Positions 16,759-25,055 of a stretch of 64,000 nt of DNA are shown here, piece after piece. The DNA comes from Paludibacter sp. 47-17. Its GTDB lineage: Bacteria > Bacteroidota > Bacteroidia > Bacteroidales > Paludibacteraceae. Position numbers and translations under genes: made by a program. Below the pieces are notes generated by a model. It was not told the origin of the DNA and did no database searches. It saw only the letters and a program-made list of their open reading frames with translations. Every line of letters begins with the position of its first letter. Positions within the stretch are counted from its first letter, which is position 1. The stretch lies in contig MKVT01000020.1 of assembly GCA_001898935.1 (NCBI GenBank), positions 62,001 through 126,000 of the forward strand, written 5' to 3'.

Positions 16759-18513
16759 TTAATTAATAATAATAGCGTTGAATTTACATTTGCTGAAACA
16801 AATGCCACATTTGATACACTGGTTGTCGAGTATCGTGTGCACAGCTCCCTTGTCGCCATAAATAGCTTCCACCGGACAATTACGGAAGCAAACCGTACAG
16901 CCGGTACACTTGTCGGCTACGATCACGTAGTGAATCAGTTCTTTGCACTGGTGTGCATCACAGGTACGCGCTTCGATGTGCGCTTCGTATTCGTCGTGAA
17001 ACTGATTGAGTGTGGACAATACCGGATTGGGCGAAGTTTGCCCCAGCCCGCACAGCGAAGTGTCTTTTATCACCACCGACAAGTCCTTGATCTTCTGCAA
17101 ATCGGCCATCGTACCCTTGCCGGCAGTGATCCTTTCGAGCATCTCGTGGAGGCGTTTGTTACCGATACGGCATGGTGCACATTTCCCGCACGACTCGTCG
17201 ATCGAGAATTCGAGGTAGAATTTTGCCATCGATACCATACAATCGTCTTCGTCGAGCACGATCATACCGCCCGATCCCATCATCGATCCCGCCTGAAGCA
17301 GGTTTTCGTAATCGATAGGCGTATCGAGGTATTGTTCGCTCAGGCATCCTCCCGACGGACCACCGGTTTGCACGGCCTTAAACTTCTTGATGCCTTTGAT
17401 ACCGCCGCCGATTTCAAAAATAATCTCCCGCAGGGTAGTGCCCATGGGGACTTCAATCAAACCGGTCCGTTTGATTTTTCCGGCCAGGGCAAACACTTTG
17501 GTTCCTTTGGAGGAGGCAGTGCCGATTCCTGCAAACCATTCGGCCCCGTTCCTGATGATGGCGGGAATATTGGCCAGCGTTTCCACGTTGTTCACGCAGG
17601 TAGGCCGCCCCATATAGCCCCTGACCGAAGGGTAGGGCGGCTTAAAGGTAGGCTCGCCCCGCATTCCTTCCATCGAGTGGATCAGGGCGGTTTCTTCGCC
17701 ACATACAAAAGCCCCTGCACCATAGCGGATCTCGATGTCGAAACTAAATCCCGAATGCAGAATATTATCGCCCAGGAACCCGTGCTCGCGGGCTTGTTTC
17801 AAAGCGGTTTTCAACCGGCTGATCGCCAGCGGGTATTCGGCACGGATGTATACCAGCCCTTTATTTGCACCGATGCTGTAGCCGCAAATAATCATGGCTT
17901 CGATTACCGAATGCGGATCGCCTTCGAGCACCGAGCGATCCATGAACGCACCCGGGTCGCCCTCGTCGGCATTGCAAACCACGTATTTTTGGTCGCTTTT
18001 CGACTTGCGGGTGTTTTCCCATTTCACACCGGTGGGGAAGCCTCCTCCTCCGCGACCCCGCAGTCCCGAAGCCTTCATCTCGGCAATGACTTTCTCGGGC
18101 TTCATCGACGTAAGGCATTTCATCAGCGCTTTATAGCCTTCGCGGTCGATGTACTCCTGAATTTCTTCAGGGTCGATCTCGCCACAGTTTTTGAGCGCTA
18201 TTTTAAACTGTTTCCGGCTGAAATCGCCTTCCGGAGGAATAATGCCTTCGGTACGGTCGCCTTTCAGCAAAAAATGATCGATGATTTCACGTGCCCGTTC
18301 CTCGTTCACATTGCCGAAATACACCGGCTCCTGATCGGGCAAGGTAATCGAAATGGTGGGTTCGGCGTAGCAATGCCCCATGCAACCGGTTCGTACCAGC
18401 CGGGCAGGATAGTTGAGCCTCGATAATTCCTTGTCGAACAGGTTGAGAATATCCTGTGTCCCCGATGCTATCCCGCAGGTACCCATGGCAAATTTGATAA
18501 TCGTATTTTCCAT
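16759..18513 (-). CDS. hydB: Bifurcating hydrogenase NADH/FMN subunit HydB (NuoF-like)
   Basis: Flavin subunit that exchanges electrons with NAD(H) and is the presumed bifurcation site. The 584-residue protein has an N-terminal thioredoxin-like [2Fe-2S] domain (about 1-110, with TGCMGHCYAEP near 43-51), the NuoF Rossmann-like FMN/NADH core (GLRGRGGGGFPTGVKW near 150-165 and CNADEGDPGAFMDRS near 180), the ESCGKCAPCRIGNKRL [4Fe-4S] motif and a C-terminal ferredoxin domain with two [4Fe-4S] motifs (CTGCTVCFRNC and CIKCGICFSKC). It is first in the operon, 12 bases before hydA, with a -7 element upstream. The added N- and C-terminal cluster domains separate HydB from plain complex I NuoF. Confidence 0.96.
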   Translation of the reverse strand: MENTIIKFAMGTCGIASGTQDILNLFDKELSRLNYPARLVRTGCMGHCYAEPTISITLPDQEPVYFGNVNEERAREIIDHFLLKGDRTEGIIPPEGDFSRKQFKIALKNCGEIDPEEIQEYIDREGYKALMKCLTSMKPEKVIAEMKASGLRGRGGGGFPTGVKWENTRKSKSDQKYVVCNADEGDPGAFMDRSVLEGDPHSVIEAMIICGYSIGANKGLVYIRAEYPLAISRLKTALKQAREHGFLGDNILHSGFSFDIEIRYGAGAFVCGEETALIHSMEGMRGEPTFKPPYPSVRGYMGRPTCVNNVETLANIPAIIRNGAEWFAGIGTASSKGTKVFALAGKIKRTGLIEVPMGTTLREIIFEIGGGIKGIKKFKAVQTGGPSGGCLSEQYLDTPIDYENLLQAGSMMGSGGMIVLDEDDCMVSMAKFYLEFSIDESCGKCAPCRIGNKRLHEMLERITAGKGTMADLQKIKDLSVVIKDTSLCGLGQTSPNPVLSTLNQFHDEYEAHIEARTCDAHQCKELIHYVIVADKCTGCTVCFRNCPVEAIYGDKGAVHTILDNQCIKCGICFSKCKFNAIIIN

Positions 18514-18556
18514 GTATTGCGATTTTTTGTGTTGATTTAAGGAAAATTGACAATTG

Positions 18557-18564
18557 CAAATATA
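18557..18564 (-). promoter_or_regulatory. -7 element before hydBAC
   Basis: Reads TATATTTG on the minus strand, a full TAnnTTTG match 44 bases upstream of the hydB start codon. No correctly spaced -33 element was found. It is the only plausible promoter for the operon in this gap. Confidence 0.55.
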
Positions 18565-18741
18565 GTAAATGTTTTCATATTAAAGAAAATTTTCTCCAAT
18601 TATTTTTTAAAGGTTGAGAATTCTGTCAAAAGAGTGTAATCGATTGGTTGAACCATGCTTTTTAGTTTTCTTTGTTTGCATTATTCGTGCAAAATGAAAC
18701 AGTTGGTTACAATACTGAAAGTGAATGTAGGCGCTGTGAAT

Positions 18742-18749
18742 TATTTTTG
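18742..18749 (+). promoter_or_regulatory. -7 element before the GH2 gene
   Basis: TATTTTTG, a full TAnnTTTG match, 40 bases before the chosen GH2 start at 18790. A -33 element at the normal distance is not evident. Confidence 0.5.
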
Positions 18750-18789
18750 CGCGGTATCGAAATCTGAAAAAATAACAATATTACTCATC

Positions 18790-21216
18790 ATGAAGAAGTT
18801 AAAACAAGCATTCTTACTGTTCATGCTGATGCCTGCCCTGGCATCGGTTGCACAGGTTTCGTTTGGAGAACCTGCGAAAATCAACAACGACTGGCGCTTT
18901 ACCCTCGACAATCCCGAGGATGCCCAGAATCCTGAGTTCAACGACCGCAGGTGGCAGCGGGTTACCCTTCCGCACGACTGGAGTGTCAAAGGTTTTTTGA
19001 GTCCTTCGCTGGCCAGCGCCACCGGTTATTTGCCGGGAGGAATAGGTTGGTACCGTAAATCGCTGGAAGTACCGGCATCGGCTCAGGGTAAAAAGGTGTA
19101 TCTGTATTTCGAAGGAGTTTACAACCGGAGCGAGGTGTTTGTGAATGGCCGGTCGCTGGGCAAGCGTCCGAACGGTTATGTGTCGTTTATGTACGATGCG
19201 ACACCGCATATCCGTTATGGAGAAGGCAATACGGTGGCGGTAAAGGTGGATCACAGCCAATCGGCCGATTCGCGCTGGTACACCGGATCGGGAATATACC
19301 GCGATGTATATGTGGTGTATGCCGATCCCTTACACATTGCCCAGTGGGGAGTGTATGCCGTACCCGAGGTGGATGCACGCGGCAATGCGGCCCTGAAGGT
19401 CGAGGTAGAGCTTACCAATGGTAATGAGGGGAATGCCACCGTTCAGATCGTAAACGAATTGAAAGATCCTTCGGGTAAGGTGGTGGCTACGGCAAAACAA
19501 AATCTCAAGGTTGCCGCTAAGGCCAATCAGACGGCGGTGGTTCGTTTGAAAGTAAAGAATCCGGTGCTCTGGAGTCTCGATACTCCTGCCTTGTATTCGC
19601 TTACCACCAAGGTATTACATCAGGGTAAAGTGATCGATGCCACTACCACGCGTACCGGTATCCGGAAGTTTACCTTCGATCCCGACAAGGGTTTTGCGCT
19701 CAATGGGAAATGGATGAAGATGAAAGGGGTATGTTTGCATCACGATTCGGGTGTGCTGGGTGCCGAGGTGTACGAGGAAGTGTGGCGCCGGCGTTTGCTG
19801 GCCCTGAAAGAGCTGGGAGTGAATGCGATTCGTACGAGCCATAATCCGCAGGCTCCGAATATGTATGCATTGTGCGATGAGTTGGGATTGCTGGTGATGA
19901 ACGAAGCCTTCGACGAATGGGAATTCCCGAAACGGAAGTGGCTGGTAGGCTGGAACGTGGGTACTCCGGGTTTTCAGGGCTCTTACGATTTTTTTGAAGA
20001 GTGGGGCGAAAAGGATCTGGAGGATATGGTGAAGCGCGACCGGAATCATGTGTCGGTTTTCTCCTGGAGTATTGGTAATGAAGTGGATTATCCCAACGAT
20101 CCGTATTCGCATCCGGTATTGGGCGGAGCCAACGTGCCCGGATTTACCCAGGCCATTTACGGAGGTTATCAGCCCGATGCTCCCGATGCCAAACGCCTGG
20201 GAGCTATTGCCAAGCGCCTGGCTGCGGTGGTTCGTAAATTCGATCCTTCGCGTCCGGTGACTGCCGGCCTGGCGGGTGTGGCCATGTCGAACGAAACCGA
20301 GTATCCGGCTGCACTGGATATTGCCGGTTACAATTACACCGAAAGCATGTACGATTCGGATCACAAGAAATACCCCGGCCGGGTGATTTACGGCAGCGAA
20401 AACCGTCACGATATGCAGGCATGGAAAGATGTGCGCGACCGGGAGTTTATTTTCGGCCAGTTCCTGTGGACCGGTATCGATTACCTGGGTGAATCGGGAC
20501 GGTGGCCATCGCGTGGTTTTTATTCCGGGCTGGTCGATTTTGCCGGATTTGTAAAACCCCGCGGAGAATTCCGCCGTGCGCTCTGGTCGGATCAACCGGT
20601 GGCTTATATCGGAACGTATCCTTCCTCTGATCAGGTGTCGATGGATGCCTGGCCCAACTGGAACTACGAAGCCGGCCGGAAAGTGCGTGTGGTGGTGTAT
20701 ACCAATGCTGCTGCTGCCCGCTTGCTGCTGAACGGAAAAGAAGTGGGAGAGCTGAAGCCTTACGACGATACTACCGGTATTATACATTGGGATATTCCGT
20801 TCGAAGCGGGTAAGCTGGAGGTGGTAGGTGTGGATAAAGCCGGTAAGGAACTGGTGCGTCATGCAATTCAGTCGTCGGACCGTCCGCATGCAATTACCGT
20901 ATGTCCCGAAAGCACTGAAGTAAAGACAGGTGAAACGGTTGCACAGATTATTGTTCAGATTCGCGACGAGAAAGGCTTGCCGGTATTCCTGGCCGATAAC
21001 GAGTTGCGTTGCAGCATCCATGGTCCTGGCCGTTTGATGGGATTGGAATCGGGCAATAACGAGGATATGTCGATTTATACCGATGCGGTTCATCGCGTTC
21101 ATCATGGTAAAATGATTGCCTATATAAGGGTGCTCGATCGCACGCAGCCTATAAAGGTGAGCTTTACTTCGCCCTTTCTCAAGTCGGCCGAAGTAACCCT
21201 GAAGATAGCCGATTAA
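18790..21216 (+). CDS. Glycoside hydrolase family 2 protein (beta-galactosidase-like)
   Basis: Exported retaining beta-glycosidase. From the ATG at 18790 it is 808 residues with a signal peptide (residues 1-21, MKKLKQAFLLFMLMPALASV). The GH2 domains follow in order: sugar-binding jelly roll (about 25-190; LPHDWSVKG, GGIGWYRKS), immunoglobulin-like domain (about 200-300), TIM barrel (about 305-600) and C-terminal DUF4982/Big-like domains. The acid/base is Glu431 in SIGNEVDY and the likely nucleophile Glu537 in YGSENR. RTSHNPQAP near residue 348 is a conserved GH2 barrel motif. The longer frame from 18655 would bury the signal peptide 45 residues in, so it is rejected. The exact sugar (galactoside, glucuronide or other) is open. 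Confidence 0.92.
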   Translation: MKKLKQAFLLFMLMPALASVAQVSFGEPAKINNDWRFTLDNPEDAQNPEFNDRRWQRVTLPHDWSVKGFLSPSLASATGYLPGGIGWYRKSLEVPASAQGKKVYLYFEGVYNRSEVFVNGRSLGKRPNGYVSFMYDATPHIRYGEGNTVAVKVDHSQSADSRWYTGSGIYRDVYVVYADPLHIAQWGVYAVPEVDARGNAALKVEVELTNGNEGNATVQIVNELKDPSGKVVATAKQNLKVAAKANQTAVVRLKVKNPVLWSLDTPALYSLTTKVLHQGKVIDATTTRTGIRKFTFDPDKGFALNGKWMKMKGVCLHHDSGVLGAEVYEEVWRRRLLALKELGVNAIRTSHNPQAPNMYALCDELGLLVMNEAFDEWEFPKRKWLVGWNVGTPGFQGSYDFFEEWGEKDLEDMVKRDRNHVSVFSWSIGNEVDYPNDPYSHPVLGGANVPGFTQAIYGGYQPDAPDAKRLGAIAKRLAAVVRKFDPSRPVTAGLAGVAMSNETEYPAALDIAGYNYTESMYDSDHKKYPGRVIYGSENRHDMQAWKDVRDREFIFGQFLWTGIDYLGESGRWPSRGFYSGLVDFAGFVKPRGEFRRALWSDQPVAYIGTYPSSDQVSMDAWPNWNYEAGRKVRVVVYTNAAAARLLLNGKEVGELKPYDDTTGIIHWDIPFEAGKLEVVGVDKAGKELVRHAIQSSDRPHAITVCPESTEVKTGETVAQIIVQIRDEKGLPVFLADNELRCSIHGPGRLMGLESGNNEDMSIYTDAVHRVHHGKMIAYIRVLDRTQPIKVSFTSPFLKSAEVTLKIAD

Positions 21217-21273
21217 ACGGAGCGTCCTTCCTTTTTAGGGTGTTTCCGGACCGCCGGCCGGCTCTTTTTGAAC

Positions 21274-21331
21274 AAATAGCTACTATTTTCGGACAATATC
21301 GGCAGTAGATATTCGAAAATGGTAGCTATTT
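21274..21331 (+). terminator. 18-bp hairpin after GH2, overlapping the sulfatase promoter
   Basis: Arms 21274-21291 and 21314-21331 are 18 bases long and pair throughout with one G-U wobble; the loop is 22 nt. The right arm runs into a TTTTTG stretch, so it can end GH2 transcripts. The T-rich end of the hairpin is also the -7 element of the downstream sulfatase. Confidence 0.6.
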
Positions 21332-21334
21332 TTG
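21327..21334 (+). promoter_or_regulatory. -7 element before the second sulfatase
   Basis: TATTTTTG, a full TAnnTTTG match, 28 bases before the ATG at 21363. It lies within the right arm and T tract of the preceding hairpin. Confidence 0.5.
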
Positions 21335-21362
21335 TATCCGAACATTTTTTCAACGACAGAGC

Positions 21363-22892
21363 ATGCAAAAAACACTTCTTTTATCGGCTGCGGCATGTGC
21401 CGCCCTGGCGGTTCAGGCTGCCGCGAAACCGAATATTATTGTTATTCTGGCCGACGATCTGGGCTATGGCGATGTCAGTGCTCAGGGATCTGCCACCATC
21501 CATACTCCGAATTTCGACCGTCTGGCCAATGGTGGGGTACGTTTTACGCAAGGTTATGCCACCTCGGCCACCTCTACTCCGAGCCGGTATGCGTTGTTCA
21601 CCGGGATGTACCCGTGGAAGAATAAGGATGCCGCCATATTGCCCGGCGACGCTCCGCTTCTTATTAAGGAATCGGAATTTACCTTGCCCAGGATGTTGCA
21701 GAAAGCGGGTTATACCACTGCCGCCATTGGTAAATGGCATTTAGGTATGGGTACTGCCGATAAGAATTGGAACGAAGAGATTAAGCCGGGCGCGCGGGAA
21801 ATAGGGTTCGATTATTCGAATCTTATTGCAGCCACCAACGATCGTACGCCTACGGTGTATGTGGAGAATGGCCGGGTGGTGGGACTCGATCCGGCGGATC
21901 CGTTGCTGGTGAGTTATACCGCGAACTTTCCGGGCGAACCCACGGGGATGAGTCATCCGCAGTTGCTGAAAATGCATCCGGCTAAAAATCAGGGGCACAA
22001 TCATTCGATTCGGAATGGAATTTCACGTATCGGGTATCAGAAGGGGGGAAAAAGTGCGATGTGGACCGACGAGGATATGGCCGACTACTTTACCGAGCTG
22101 GCGAAAGAGTTTATTTCAGGGCAGGCCGGTAAGCCTTTTTTTCTGTATTTTGGGTTACACCAGCCGCATGTGCCCCGTACGCCGCACGCCCGCTTCGTGG
22201 GAGCGAGTGGGATGGGCCCCCGCGGCGATGCTATCGTGGAGGCCGACTGGAGCGTAGGCGAGATTATCAATCACCTGGAAGCAAACGGGTTGCTCGAGAA
22301 TACCCTGGTGATTTTCTCGAGCGATAACGGGCCGGTACTCAACGATGGGTATGAGGACGATGCAGTTGAAAAGTTGGGGGATCATAAGCCGGCCGGCGAT
22401 TTGCGGGGCGGGAAATATAGTTTGTACGAAGCCGGAACCCGGGTGCCGTTTTTCGTATATTGGAAAGGCAAAATCAAACCGGCGGTATCCGATGCCCTGG
22501 TTACCCAGTTGGATATCATGGGATCGGTAGCTTCGCTGGTTGGCCAGCCGCTTCCTGTCGGTCTCGATACCCGCGATTACCTGAAGGTGTTTACGGGGAA
22601 ATCGAAAAAAGGGCGTGAGGCCATTATCCTCGAAGCCCAGGGCCGGGTGGCCCTGCGCAGCGGCGATTGGGTATATATCCCGGCTTACAAGGGTGCCGAA
22701 CGCAATATCACGCAAAACGAACTGGGGAATTTACCGAAGGGAGGTTTGTTCAACCTGAGGAAAGATCGATCGCAGCTCGACAATCGGATAGAAAAAGAGC
22801 CTGCAAGGGCGGCCCGGATGCAGCAATTGTTTAAAGAGATGATAAAAGGATATGCTGCACAACGGAGCGAAGTGCCTGTTTCGGCCGATTGA
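21363..22892 (+). CDS. S1-family sulfatase, serine-type, exported
   Basis: Carbohydrate or aryl sulfatase of 509 residues. A signal peptide (residues 1-21, ending AAA) precedes NIIVILADDLGYGDVS (metal ligands Asp31-Asp32). The signature has Ser71 in STPSR, the residue to be made formylglycine, and TTAAIGKWHLGMG near residue 120 adds the conserved Lys and His. IFSSDNGPVLNDGYEDD near 318 supplies more metal ligands. A second histidine-rich loop (GHNHSIRNGISRIGY) may shape the substrate pocket. The maturase gene starts 40 bases after it, a strong functional link. It has no lipobox, so it is probably periplasmic. The substrate is unknown. Confidence 0.93.
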   Translation: MQKTLLLSAAACAALAVQAAAKPNIIVILADDLGYGDVSAQGSATIHTPNFDRLANGGVRFTQGYATSATSTPSRYALFTGMYPWKNKDAAILPGDAPLLIKESEFTLPRMLQKAGYTTAAIGKWHLGMGTADKNWNEEIKPGAREIGFDYSNLIAATNDRTPTVYVENGRVVGLDPADPLLVSYTANFPGEPTGMSHPQLLKMHPAKNQGHNHSIRNGISRIGYQKGGKSAMWTDEDMADYFTELAKEFISGQAGKPFFLYFGLHQPHVPRTPHARFVGASGMGPRGDAIVEADWSVGEIINHLEANGLLENTLVIFSSDNGPVLNDGYEDDAVEKLGDHKPAGDLRGGKYSLYEAGTRVPFFVYWKGKIKPAVSDALVTQLDIMGSVASLVGQPLPVGLDTRDYLKVFTGKSKKGREAIILEAQGRVALRSGDWVYIPAYKGAERNITQNELGNLPKGGLFNLRKDRSQLDNRIEKEPARAARMQQLFKEMIKGYAAQRSEVPVSAD

Positions 22893-22906
22893 AACGAAAA
22901 AAGCGT

Positions 22907-22914
22907 TATCTTTG
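22907..22914 (+). promoter_or_regulatory. -7 element before the sulfatase maturase
   Basis: TATCTTTG, a full TAnnTTTG match, 18 bases before the maturase ATG. It would let the maturase be expressed independently of the upstream sulfatase, as needed to serve all serine-type sulfatases in the cell. Confidence 0.55.
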
Positions 22915-22932
22915 CAGCTAAGATTTACGTGA

Positions 22933-24192
22933 ATGGGAAAAACCGTACTTTTCAATCCGCTGTCGATGCCTACCTATGTGATGGCAAAACCGGTGGGTTC
23001 CATATGCAATCTCAATTGCAGCTATTGCTATTACCTGGAGAAGGAAAACCTCTATGCCAACCGGAAATCGCTGCAAATGAGCGATGCAACGCTCGAGGCA
23101 TACGTTAAAAGCTATATTGAGGCGCAACCGGTCCCCGAGGTACTGTTTACCTGGCACGGGGGAGAGACCTTGCTGCGCGATCTTTCGTTCTACAAGCGGG
23201 TGCTCGAACTGCAGCGGAAATACGGCCGGGGACGGCAAATCGATAATAGCCTGCAAACCAACGGTACCTTACTCAACGACGATTGGTGCCGGTTTTTCAA
23301 GGACAATAATTTTCTGATCGGGATTTCGATCGACGGTCCGGAACATTGCCATGACGTGTACCGTAAAAACAAAGGAGGCCGGGGGACCTTCAAACAGGTG
23401 ATGCGAGGCATCGAGTTGCTGCAGAAGCACCAGGTGGAGTTCAATACCTTGTCGGTTATCAACAATTACAATGTCGATTTTCCGTTGGAAATTTATCACT
23501 TCTTCAAGGAAATCGGTAGCCGGTATATGCAATTTTCGCCTATCGTGGAACGCATCCGGATAAAAGATGCGCCTTCGGGGCTCAAGCTGATGGCGCCCGG
23601 CGACGGCGATGATTATATGATTGCACCCTGGACGGTGGATGCACGGAAGTTTGGAAAGTTCTATATCGAAATTTTCGACGAATGGGTACGCAACGATGTA
23701 GGTACGTATTTTATTCAGATTTTCGATTCGACCCTGGCCAATACGGTGGGTGAACAGCCCGGCAGTTGTATTTATGCCGAAACCTGCGGACATGCTTCGG
23801 TGATGGAATTCAACGGCGATGTATATGCCTGCGACCACTATGTGTTTCCGGAATACAAACTGGGTAATGTAAAGCAGAAAACCATTTTCGAGATGATGTT
23901 TTCGGAAGAGCAAAAACGTTTCGGGGCCGATAAACGCGATACCTTACCTACCCAGTGCCGTGAATGTGAGTTTTTGAAACTTTGCAATGGCGAATGTCCG
24001 AAAAACCGGATCATCAACACTTCCACCGGCGAACCGGGTTTAAATTACCTCTGTACCGGTTTCAAGATGTATTACCGGCATGTGAAACCCTATATGGAAT
24101 TCATGGCCAATGAACTGCATTTTCAGCGGCCGCCTGCCAATGTGATGTATTGGGCGAAGAGCCGGGAGCCAAGAAGTAAAAATCAGGAATAA
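22933..24192 (+). CDS. Anaerobic sulfatase-maturating enzyme (radical SAM, SPASM)
   Basis: Cytoplasmic radical-SAM enzyme that oxidises the active-site Ser or Cys of sulfatases to formylglycine without oxygen. The 419 residues begin with the anSME-typical PTYVMAKPVGSICNLNC; the SAM-cluster motif is Cys25-x3-Cys29-x2-Cys32. TWHGGETLLRD near residue 75 and the GISIDGPEHCHDVYR segment near 135 are conserved barrel motifs. The C-terminal SPASM region holds the auxiliary-cluster cysteines (CIYAETCGHAS, YACDHYVFP, CRECEFLKLCNGECP). It follows one sulfatase by 40 bases and precedes plsC by 13. Both sulfatases in the window are serine-type, so it is required for their activity. Confidence 0.96.
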   Translation: MGKTVLFNPLSMPTYVMAKPVGSICNLNCSYCYYLEKENLYANRKSLQMSDATLEAYVKSYIEAQPVPEVLFTWHGGETLLRDLSFYKRVLELQRKYGRGRQIDNSLQTNGTLLNDDWCRFFKDNNFLIGISIDGPEHCHDVYRKNKGGRGTFKQVMRGIELLQKHQVEFNTLSVINNYNVDFPLEIYHFFKEIGSRYMQFSPIVERIRIKDAPSGLKLMAPGDGDDYMIAPWTVDARKFGKFYIEIFDEWVRNDVGTYFIQIFDSTLANTVGEQPGSCIYAETCGHASVMEFNGDVYACDHYVFPEYKLGNVKQKTIFEMMFSEEQKRFGADKRDTLPTQCRECEFLKLCNGECPKNRIINTSTGEPGLNYLCTGFKMYYRHVKPYMEFMANELHFQRPPANVMYWAKSREPRSKNQE

Positions 24193-24205
24193 AGCGTCAA
24201 GAATC

Positions 24206-24949
24206 ATGATACAAAAAATAATTTCGATACCCTTTTCAATTTTGGCATATCTGCTGTTTATCTTCTACCTCTGTGTGTTTCATGTGATACAGGTGGTAGC
24301 TTTACGGCTATTTGGTTACGAAGCTCATAAAAAAAGTGTCGATGGCCTGAATTTCTTTTTATTAAGTGTAATCTATGTGCTGTTTTCCACGGCGCGAATA
24401 CGTTTTAAAAGCGAATTACCTCAAGGTAAACCGATGATTTTCGTAGCCAATCACCAAGGCATTTTCGATATTATGACGATGGGATGGTTTCTTCGGAAGT
24501 ATCATCCAAAGTATGTTAGTAAAATTGAATTAGGTAAAAACATACCCAGCGTTTCGTTTAATTTACGCAACGGTCATTCGGTGCTTATCGATCGCAAGGA
24601 TCCTCGTCAGGCCCTGCCGGCTTTGAAGAAAATGGGCGAATATATCCAGTCGACCGGCCATTCGGTGGTGATTTATCCCGAAGGTACCCGTTCGCGCGAC
24701 GGCCGTCCGGGAACTTTTGCCAACAACGGTTTGAAAATTCTGTGCAAATACGCCCCCGATGCCTTGGTTGTTCCCATCACCATCAACAATTCGTGGCGCA
24801 TCTTCCGTTACGGCGGTTTCCCTTTCGGTATGGGCAACCGTATCAGTCTTACCGTACACGAACCGCTGGCCGTAAAGGAGTATGAATTCAACGAGCTGTT
24901 CGAGAAAACGGAACAAGCCATCGTGAACGATATAAGGCTTATGAGTTAA
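24206..24949 (+). CDS. plsC: 1-acyl-sn-glycerol-3-phosphate acyltransferase
   Basis: Membrane-associated enzyme that acylates lysophosphatidate to phosphatidate in phospholipid synthesis. The 247 residues begin with a hydrophobic anchor (residues 1-30), followed by the PlsC domain: NHQGIFDIMT (the NHx4D catalytic motif, about residues 75-81), a KIELGKNIPSVSF segment, and YPEGTRSRDGRPGTF (about 155-169), the acceptor-phosphate-binding motif. It starts 13 bases after the maturase gene and is probably co-transcribed with it, although no functional link is evident. Size and motifs fit the family well. Confidence 0.93.
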   Translation: MIQKIISIPFSILAYLLFIFYLCVFHVIQVVALRLFGYEAHKKSVDGLNFFLLSVIYVLFSTARIRFKSELPQGKPMIFVANHQGIFDIMTMGWFLRKYHPKYVSKIELGKNIPSVSFNLRNGHSVLIDRKDPRQALPALKKMGEYIQSTGHSVVIYPEGTRSRDGRPGTFANNGLKILCKYAPDALVVPITINNSWRIFRYGGFPFGMGNRISLTVHEPLAVKEYEFNELFEKTEQAIVNDIRLMS

Positions 24950-25001
24950 AACCGGGGCAGAACTTGCATGCCGGGGACCGATTTTCCCGGGAGCGCGATA
25001 T

Positions 25002-25045
25002 GCCTTGCCGGGCCGGATGTGGAGGGGTATTCCCTCCGGTAAGGC
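25002..25045. other. GC-rich stem-loop region between convergent genes
   Basis: Between the convergent plsC and ydeI-like genes, an outer 8-bp stem (25002-25009 with 25038-25045, one G-U wobble) encloses a 6-bp GGAGGG/CCCTCC hairpin at 25021-25037. Neither side has a clear T tract, so this may be a termination region of unusual form. Nothing else is visible in this gap of about 106 bases. Confidence 0.4.
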
Positions 25046-25055
25046 CGGACGGGTG

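Noticed and set aside
16444-18426. 660-codon open frame on the plus strand
   Set aside because: It is antisense to the ends of hydA and most of hydB, both with complete cofactor motifs. Its translation is rich in His, Arg and Phe with no domain, so it is a shadow of codon bias.
14992-18513. Complex I nuoE/nuoF/nuoG genes
   Set aside because: The large subunit carries all three H-cluster motifs of [FeFe] hydrogenases, which NuoG lacks, so the set is HydABC.
18655-18789. N-terminal extension of the GH2 protein
   Set aside because: It includes the TATTTTTG promoter element and buries the signal peptide. The start at 18790 is normal.
19615-21105. 496-codon open frame on the minus strand
   Set aside because: It lies entirely within the GH2 gene, which has intact catalytic motifs. 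The translation is His/Arg/Ile-rich and unlike any known family.
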